From: Thorsellia anophelis DSM 18579
GTDB taxonomy: Bacteria; Pseudomonadota; Gammaproteobacteria; Enterobacterales; Thorselliaceae
DNA length: 64,000 nt
NCBI RefSeq assembly: GCF_900111395.1
Contig: NZ_FOHV01000001.1
Coordinates: 215,851 to 279,850, forward strand
Direction: 5' to 3'
Below are positions 58,861 through 64,000 of this stretch, piece by piece (within the stretch, counting starts at the first letter, position 1; every line of letters starts with the position of its first letter). The position numbers were made by a program, and so were the translations under genes. The notes under the pieces are model-generated. The model had not been told where the DNA came from. It did not search any database and was given only the letters and a program-made list of their open reading frames with translations.

Positions 58861-59391
58861 ATGAAACCAATACTACATAAAACGTTTAAGGCGAAATTCC
58901 CCATTACTATGCTAGTTGCAGGAGTTTGTTGTAGCTTATTTGCACAAAGCGCATTTGCGGTGACAGCAGAAGGATTTTGGGCAACAGGGGTAATTAATGG
59001 TAAATCGTTCTCTGCTAATGGCACCGGACTCCAACTTGCAACGCCATTATCCAATCCTGATTTTCTTTGTGAAATAAATGGAGTAGGTGCCCGATTGCCG
59101 CGTATGGGCGAAATGAATGTTGCTTATAAAACGAAGTTAGCGTTGTCGGGGAATAACAATACAACCGATGGTGCTGCTAATTTACGATTAGTGGGCAGTG
59201 TGATAAGTGAATGGGGCGGTCAACCGAGCCTATACACATCTTCGCCGTGGGTCTCTGGTTCATATTGGGTTGCAGAGCCAATGAATACGACACAGCGTCA
59301 TTTTGTGTTATTGAACAGCCCAACTGCTGGGACGCTTAGTGCCTCAGTACCAACGACTCAACAGAATGTTATGTGTGTACAAGATATATAA
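58861..59391 (+). CDS. Small secreted adhesin-domain protein A
   Basis: A 176-residue exported protein consisting of one domain. Signal peptide to QSAFA (about residue 34), then VTAEGFWATGVINGKSFSANGTGLQL. The domain core is NPDFLCEINGVGARLPRMGEMNVAYKTK, LSGNNNTTDGAANLRLVGSVISEWGGQPSLYTSSPW, GSYWVAEP and a final VMCVQDI. The Cys after NPD and the last Cys are conserved in all members of the window. The RLP...SEWGG...W...YW...C order resembles DUF823 adhesion domains of Rat and invasin-E proteins, a C-type-lectin-like pattern. Constitutively in frame. Confidence 0.8.
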   Translation: MKPILHKTFKAKFPITMLVAGVCCSLFAQSAFAVTAEGFWATGVINGKSFSANGTGLQLATPLSNPDFLCEINGVGARLPRMGEMNVAYKTKLALSGNNNTTDGAANLRLVGSVISEWGGQPSLYTSSPWVSGSYWVAEPMNTTQRHFVLLNSPTAGTLSASVPTTQQNVMCVQDI

Positions 59392-59487
59392 CTCAGTAAA
59401 TAAACGATTTGATGTCGCACACGTCAGCTAGCAATAGGCATGTTGCAACATTCAAAGAGAATGGACATTAATATAAGGAATAGAATA

Positions 59488-60012
59488 ATGAATACATTAC
59501 ACCAACACTCAACCAAAAGAATAAAAACAATCACCACTATCAGCTGCGCCCTCGGCGTTGCACTCTTTACTTCATCAGTGTTTGCAGTGCAAACCCAAGG
59601 TTTTTGGGAAGCAAGCGTGATAAGAGGCGTCACAATCAATGCGAATGGTACACCCATGCAACAAGCTGATCCTGCTACTAACCCTGATAGATTTTGTGAA
59701 TTACAGGGAAATAACAAGCGTCTTCCTGAAATAGCTGATTTCAATATTGCTTATCTGAATAAAGTACCACTCTCTGGGAATAATAATTCTACTAACGGTG
59801 ATTATAGTACTCGTCGGTCAGGAAGTTTAGCTACGGAATGGGGAGGCAAACTAAGTGTTTATAGTGGTGCCGGTTGGATAATCGATAATTATTGGGTTAA
59901 AGAGCCAATATCAATTGGAGTCAGACATATAGTAACCCTCGATGGGAGAGGGGGCTTGGGTAGCCCAGTTGCTGAGGCATTTCATAGTGTTGCATGCGTC
60001 AGAACACTCTAA
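59488..60012 (+). CDS. Small secreted adhesin-domain protein B
   Basis: A 174-residue paralogue of the 58861 product. The start at 59488 has AAGGAATAG upstream and gives a signal peptide ending TSSVFA; an ORF extension to 59440 is unsupported. Core: VQTQGFWEASVIRGVTINANGTPMQQ, NPDRFCELQGNNKRLPEIADFNIAYL, LSGNNNSTNGDYSTRRSGSLATEWGGKLSVYSGAGW, NYWVKEP, HSVACVRTL. It is 96 bases downstream of protein A in the same direction. Confidence 0.8.
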   Translation: MNTLHQHSTKRIKTITTISCALGVALFTSSVFAVQTQGFWEASVIRGVTINANGTPMQQADPATNPDRFCELQGNNKRLPEIADFNIAYLNKVPLSGNNNSTNGDYSTRRSGSLATEWGGKLSVYSGAGWIIDNYWVKEPISIGVRHIVTLDGRGGLGSPVAEAFHSVACVRTL

Positions 60013-60117
60013 ATTTACTGATTATGTCACGTTAAGCTAACTAAAAACTAGTTAACGAACTGAAATAAATCGCATTGTCGTTTATTACTTATTATCAAAT
60101 ATTACTTGGAAAAAATC

Positions 60118-60642
60118 ATGAAAAATTTTCTTTGCAAACAACTTAAACACACAAAATTCATCACTGCGTTATCACTATTTTTATTGCACAGCGCTGCATA
60201 TAGTGCTGTAACAATCAATGGATATTGGAATGCGGGAACTATTAACGGTGTAAGCTTTCCTGCGAATGGTACGGGGGCGCAATTAACTTCTCCTACACTA
60301 AATCCAGCTATATTTTGTCAATTACAGGGTGCTGGCTGGAGATTACCGAATGTTGAGGAAGTTAACTTATCATATTTAGGGAAAAAACCTTTAACAAATA
60401 CTACATCAACCACGAATGGCGCACATACTATACGTAGAGTAGGAAGTTTAGTAAGTGAATGGGGGGGGAGGCCTGGCTTAAATCCAAATAGTAAATGGCT
60501 TGATGGAACAATATATTGGGTAAATTTGCCAGCAAATGCAACTCAAACTCATGGTATACACCTTGGTAGTGTTGATAATGGGGATTTAAGGATAGTTAAC
60601 GTTACAAATTTAGCTCCACCTCCCTGTGTCATTACTCTTTAA
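60118..60642 (+). CDS. Small secreted adhesin-domain protein C
   Basis: A 174-residue paralogue with signal peptide ending AAYSA. Core: VTINGYWNAGTINGVSFPANGTGAQL, NPAIFCQLQGAGWRLPNVEEVNLSYL, TNGAHTIRRVGSLVSEWGGRPGLNPNSKW, YWVNLP and a final PPPCVITL. The ATG at 60118 is preferred to a TTG at 60106. Three such genes in a row, each a single domain, look like a set of variants of one surface ligand-binding protein. Confidence 0.8.
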   Translation: MKNFLCKQLKHTKFITALSLFLLHSAAYSAVTINGYWNAGTINGVSFPANGTGAQLTSPTLNPAIFCQLQGAGWRLPNVEEVNLSYLGKKPLTNTTSTTNGAHTIRRVGSLVSEWGGRPGLNPNSKWLDGTIYWVNLPANATQTHGIHLGSVDNGDLRIVNVTNLAPPPCVITL

Positions 60643-61165
60643 TATTATGATTTGAGTTTAAATTGTATAAGCTCGTACAAAGAGCATATTACAAACCAAA
60701 TTTAGGACTAATAATTGGGATAACTAAACTATTGGATTAAATAGTTTATTAGGTGTTGTTTGATTAACAGAAAATAAACTAGTCTCGGGTAGATAAGTCT
60801 TAATTACTCTAAGTGTTATTTGAGCGAGCATATTCTCAAATTAAATGTTAAATGAATATTTAGCATTATTCTTAGTTTGAGTCATTATTGTAATAAGTGA
60901 TAAATATAGTTTTTGATTCAGATTGAAATAAGCAACATAACTCAAACTAGAGAGTAAAACATCAGGCTTAATGATGGAAAAATATATTTTTAGTTTTACT
61001 AGTAAGTAATGATTTTTATTAGTGGGATGTTTGGGGAATATTATTTTTAATATTGATATTCCCTTAACTTTAATGCACATAACAAAATTGTTAAAAATAA
61101 AGTGGATCACCTTAAGTGTTCTCCAATTTTAATAAAAGAATACTTTGAATACATAAAATGGACAA
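60643..61165 (+). other. Intergenic region before the giant adhesin gene
   Basis: About 520 AT-rich bases. No gene or repeat recognised; probably carries the promoter of the 61166 gene. Confidence 0.4.
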
Positions 61166-64000
61166 ATGATGAAAATAAAAGCGACAACTCCATTATTTAC
61201 CCCGTCTCGAATTGCGATGTTTATCGCGGTTTCTTTTGCTACGGTTATTTCACATGAAATCTTGGCAGTGAGCAAATTTGTGACGACAGCTGAACCTATC
61301 ATGGGAACTGCGCCACAAGTAGAATCTACGAATTTTACTGTCAAAACCGTAATCAATGCCTCAACGTATAAACCTGAAGACGTTATCTTGGTTGAGAGCA
61401 CGCAATCGCCGCGAGATATTGAGTTTAGTGGCGTGTTGAGTAATGCCGTTGTGAGCGATGTGGATAGTGATCCTAATCCGACTGCGACTGTTGCGGACTT
61501 AGAAAAAAATGCAGTGATTTATAAATGGTTTGATGGCCTAACTGAAATCACCAATGCGCAGGCGTTAGCGGACTTTTCAACGTATGCAGGTAAACGATTA
61601 ACATTACAAGTGGCCGTGCCGGTTAAAGCCACAACCGATGCAGGCTATCCGCGAACAAATATAACGGAAGATGGTATTACCAGCCAGTTCTTTACACATA
61701 CCTTTCAGGTGCAAATTGGCAATGCGCCGCAAATTGTTGCCAATGGCGCTAAATTCAAGCTTAATGAAGGTTTCCCAAAAACAGGCTTTAAAGGGGCTGA
61801 ATTTGCAATTCAAACGCCAATTGAGGCAAGCAATTATTCATGGGAATCGTCTGAGCCCACTTTAGCCAGTGTTTCATCAGATGGTATTGTTAAGCTAGAA
61901 AGTATGCCTGCAAATGCTACGACTCCTATCAAAATTACTGCAACCCCTAATTCGCCACTTGCGCTGGGCGCTAGCTTCAATAAGCTTGAATATACCTTTA
62001 CCTTAGAACGTTGGTTTATTCATGGTGGCGATTATAACCGTGAGTGGCCAAATATTGCTTATTATTGTCAGCGTGAGCCTGAAAGAAACTATGCTATTCC
62101 TCTTTTTGAACAACACCTATCGAGTGGCACTGAAAGAAGTGCCAATGGCCGATTATGGAATGAATGGGGTGATTTAAATTATTATGCGAATGCGTCTCCT
62201 CGTTGGGCGGGGCAGTCTAGTAGTGATTTCTATTGGGCGGCAGAAGTGGGTAACACGGTTGCAACACGTAATCAATATCAACGCACAAGCTTAACACCAG
62301 GTGGCACAGCGCCATCCAGCAGTTATATCGATAATAAGGCAACTGCCTATCAGGTTTGTGTACGCAATCTAGATGGTAGCGCGGCGTACCCAATTCCAAG
62401 GATAAATGATTTACAAGTAGAAGGGATTTTTGGTGAAAACACTAACTGGACAGTAAGCTATCGCTATGATGCCGATGGTGGCGCACGCGACCGTTCGACA
62501 TACTCATCTCTCTTTGAAGATACGATTGCTGGTTCATTATCGGTGTATGATAGTACAACAGAATTTAATGGTACCTTTAATGCTGAAACGGGGCGCACCT
62601 CTCAAGTATTCCCGATAACCGCATCACAAGCGGGTAAAACATTTATATTTGCGGTACGTGCTATCAATGACGATAATATTCCAGGTAGTGTAGGAGTGGT
62701 TGCAAATGATAAGCTGCCAGAGGAAGGTAATAAGCTTACTACTCGTTTTTACTCAATTAGCACACCGTTAGCGGCAGCTAACTTCCCAATTAAACCACTA
62801 GGCGACGCCGAAAACTTCCCACAAACGGGCTTCTTGAATGCGAAATTCAGAATCAATGTCGGGGATGATACAGGCAGTGGTAATTCGAATTACACTTGGA
62901 GAGCAGAGCTTGCCTCTGGTGGTACAACCGATTTAGTGGCTGTGAATGAATTCGGGCCTGATTTTGGTGAAGTCACCTTAGTCAAAGAACCTACAAAAGC
63001 GACGCCAATCGCCATTATTGCCACGCCAAAACCAGGTATCCCTGGTGGTGAATTACGCTACGAATTTGAAGTGAAAAAATGGTTCTACCCAGACTTACCA
63101 ATGCCAACACTCTCTATCACGAAGTTTGCGAACGTTAATACCGTACAAAACCCAAGTGCAACACCGTTTAGTATTGATGCAGGCTTCCCGAAAACGGGCT
63201 TTAAAAACGCGCAGTTTGTGTTGAATATTTTAGGTTGGAATGACATCAATATTAACAGCACCTATACATGGGAAAGTAGCGATCCTGCTTTAGCAACGGT
63301 AACCAATGCGGGTATTGTCACTTTAGTCGCGAAACCTGATAGTGCGAAAGAGATCACGATTACGGCAAGACCGCCTGCAGGCAGCACCAATCCGCCGTTA
63401 ACTTATAAGTTTAAAGTTGAAACCTGGTTTGATCCTGATAGGCCAATGCCAGCAAAACCTGCGGCAACCGCGTTTAGTAATATTACTACGCCGCTTGCAC
63501 CAAGTGCACAACCGTTTGGTTTGGATGAAGGCTTCCCGACAACGGGCTTTAAAGATGCGAAATTTAAATTAAATATCGCTGATGCATGGGATGCAACCAA
63601 GACCATCAATGATCAATATACTTGGACGGCTGAACTTGCCGCCGGAGGGGAAACGGATCTAGTTACTGTGAACGCAGCAGGTGAAGTGACCTTAGCGAAA
63701 GAGCCAGCAAAAGCAACACCAATCGCGATTATTGCAACGCCGAAAGCGGGCGTGCCGGGCAGTCCATTACGCTATCAATTTGAAGTGAAAAAATGGTTCT
63801 ACCCAGACTTACCAATGCCGACGTTGTCTATCACGAAGTTTGCGAACGTTAATACCGTACAAAATCCAAGTGCAACACCGTTTAGTATTGATGCAGGCTT
63901 CCCGAAAACGGGCTTTAAAAATGCGCAGTTTGTGTTGAATATTTTAGGTTGGAATGATATCAACATTAACAGTACATATACATGGCAAAGCAGTGATCCT
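61166..64000 (+). CDS. Giant secreted repeat adhesin (Rat/DUF823-like), 3' end beyond the window
   Basis: The frame is open for 945 codons from the ATG at 61166 to the window end. A signal peptide ends near EILA. Residues about 30-170 form a SinI-like module (VIYKWFDGLTEITNAQALADFSTYAGKRLTLQVAV). An Ig-like repeat follows (NEGFPKTGFKGAEF...WESSEPTLASVSSDGIVKL). Near residues 285-405 is an adhesion domain: YYCQREPERNYAIPLFEQHL, GRLWNEWGDLNYYANASPRW, FYWAAEVG, YQVCVRNL. Then come Ig-like repeats with KTGFKNAQF and YPDLPMPTL phrases, alternating in two types, with a 714-base higher-order unit. Salmonella RatA/RatB of the sivH-sivI island have this layout. It would be the main surface fibre of the locus. 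Confidence 0.85.
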   Translation, partial: MMKIKATTPLFTPSRIAMFIAVSFATVISHEILAVSKFVTTAEPIMGTAPQVESTNFTVKTVINASTYKPEDVILVESTQSPRDIEFSGVLSNAVVSDVDSDPNPTATVADLEKNAVIYKWFDGLTEITNAQALADFSTYAGKRLTLQVAVPVKATTDAGYPRTNITEDGITSQFFTHTFQVQIGNAPQIVANGAKFKLNEGFPKTGFKGAEFAIQTPIEASNYSWESSEPTLASVSSDGIVKLESMPANATTPIKITATPNSPLALGASFNKLEYTFTLERWFIHGGDYNREWPNIAYYCQREPERNYAIPLFEQHLSSGTERSANGRLWNEWGDLNYYANASPRWAGQSSSDFYWAAEVGNTVATRNQYQRTSLTPGGTAPSSSYIDNKATAYQVCVRNLDGSAAYPIPRINDLQVEGIFGENTNWTVSYRYDADGGARDRSTYSSLFEDTIAGSLSVYDSTTEFNGTFNAETGRTSQVFPITASQAGKTFIFAVRAINDDNIPGSVGVVANDKLPEEGNKLTTRFYSISTPLAAANFPIKPLGDAENFPQTGFLNAKFRINVGDDTGSGNSNYTWRAELASGGTTDLVAVNEFGPDFGEVTLVKEPTKATPIAIIATPKPGIPGGELRYEFEVKKWFYPDLPMPTLSITKFANVNTVQNPSATPFSIDAGFPKTGFKNAQFVLNILGWNDININSTYTWESSDPALATVTNAGIVTLVAKPDSAKEITITARPPAGSTNPPLTYKFKVETWFDPDRPMPAKPAATAFSNITTPLAPSAQPFGLDEGFPTTGFKDAKFKLNIADAWDATKTINDQYTWTAELAAGGETDLVTVNAAGEVTLAKEPAKATPIAIIATPKAGVPGSPLRYQFEVKKWFYPDLPMPTLSITKFANVNTVQNPSATPFSIDAGFPKTGFKNAQFVLNILGWNDININSTYTWQSSDP
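63081..64000 (+). repeat. Higher-order 714-bp repeat in the giant adhesin
   Basis: About 200 bases from 63081 (TGG TTC TAC CCA GAC ...) recur almost unchanged from 63795 to the end of the window, a 714-base (238-codon) period, in frame. Differences are mainly synonymous. Such repeats are prone to recombination and length change. Confidence 0.88.

Noticed and set aside
60841..61401. Leftward ORFs before and inside the giant adhesin gene
   Set aside because: One is in AT-rich intergenic DNA with no ribosome site; the other is antisense to the signal peptide region of the adhesin.

Overview
The window is AT-rich chromosomal DNA from a gammaproteobacterium. Housekeeping genes resemble Enterobacterales and Pasteurellales (hemW, rdgB, yggS-proC-yggT-yggU, mdh, rpsT with a UUG start, pflB-pflA, sgrR, xseB-ispA, arcA). 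Low GC, many gene ruins and adhesin families suggest a host-associated lineage such as the Orbales (Orbaceae); that placement is inference.

Layout. 1-14 kb is core: hemW and rdgB leftward, the yggS-proC-yggT-yggU-ppiA series rightward, then mltD, gloB, mdh, rpsT and the anaerobic pflB-pflA pair. 14-19.2 kb carries an orphan sugar-binding protein, a DUF1479 protein and sgrR. 19.2-38.9 kb is accessory DNA ending at a tRNA-Pro(GGG). It holds hicAB, an autotransporter with a hexanucleotide repeat upstream, a decayed XRE/ImmA gene, a DUF4062 plus AlbA_2/ATPase pair, three paralogous surface-protein cassettes, and a ruined P4-like satellite (iteron origin, primase broken by a frameshift and an IS4-family insertion, decayed integrase). 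39-46 kb is a mannosylglycerate locus: GntR regulator, PTS IIABC, alpha-mannosidase and glycerate kinase, followed by mutT. 46-51.6 kb has xseB, ispA, arcA, a Phn-type HD protein, a PhnN-like kinase and a ugpQ ruin. 52-64 kb is a surface-adhesin locus resembling Salmonella sivH/sinH-sivI/sinI-rat: small upstream ORFs, a LysM plus inverse-autotransporter barrel, two SinI-like exoproteins, three small one-domain exoproteins and a giant repeat adhesin that runs off the right edge.

Main discovery. The three cassettes at 25.7, 30.2 and 32.3 kb encode secreted proteins of the same small adhesin-domain family as the SinH-like locus. Each reading frame crosses a tandem octamer ACCGCAAC just after the ATG. 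Copy numbers are 3, 3 and 6, so all three are out of frame here; 4 or 7 copies would restore one ORF with a good signal peptide. At the head of the SinH-like locus a fourth ORF is frameshifted by a heptamer tract (five ATCAGCG). The autotransporter has exactly seven TATATT units between promoter and start. Together these look like a set of simple-sequence contingency loci: switchable stand-alone adhesin domains with diverged C-terminal loops, plus a switchable ORF beside a dedicated outer-membrane adhesin system. The frame arithmetic is read directly from the sequence; switching, export route and function are inference.
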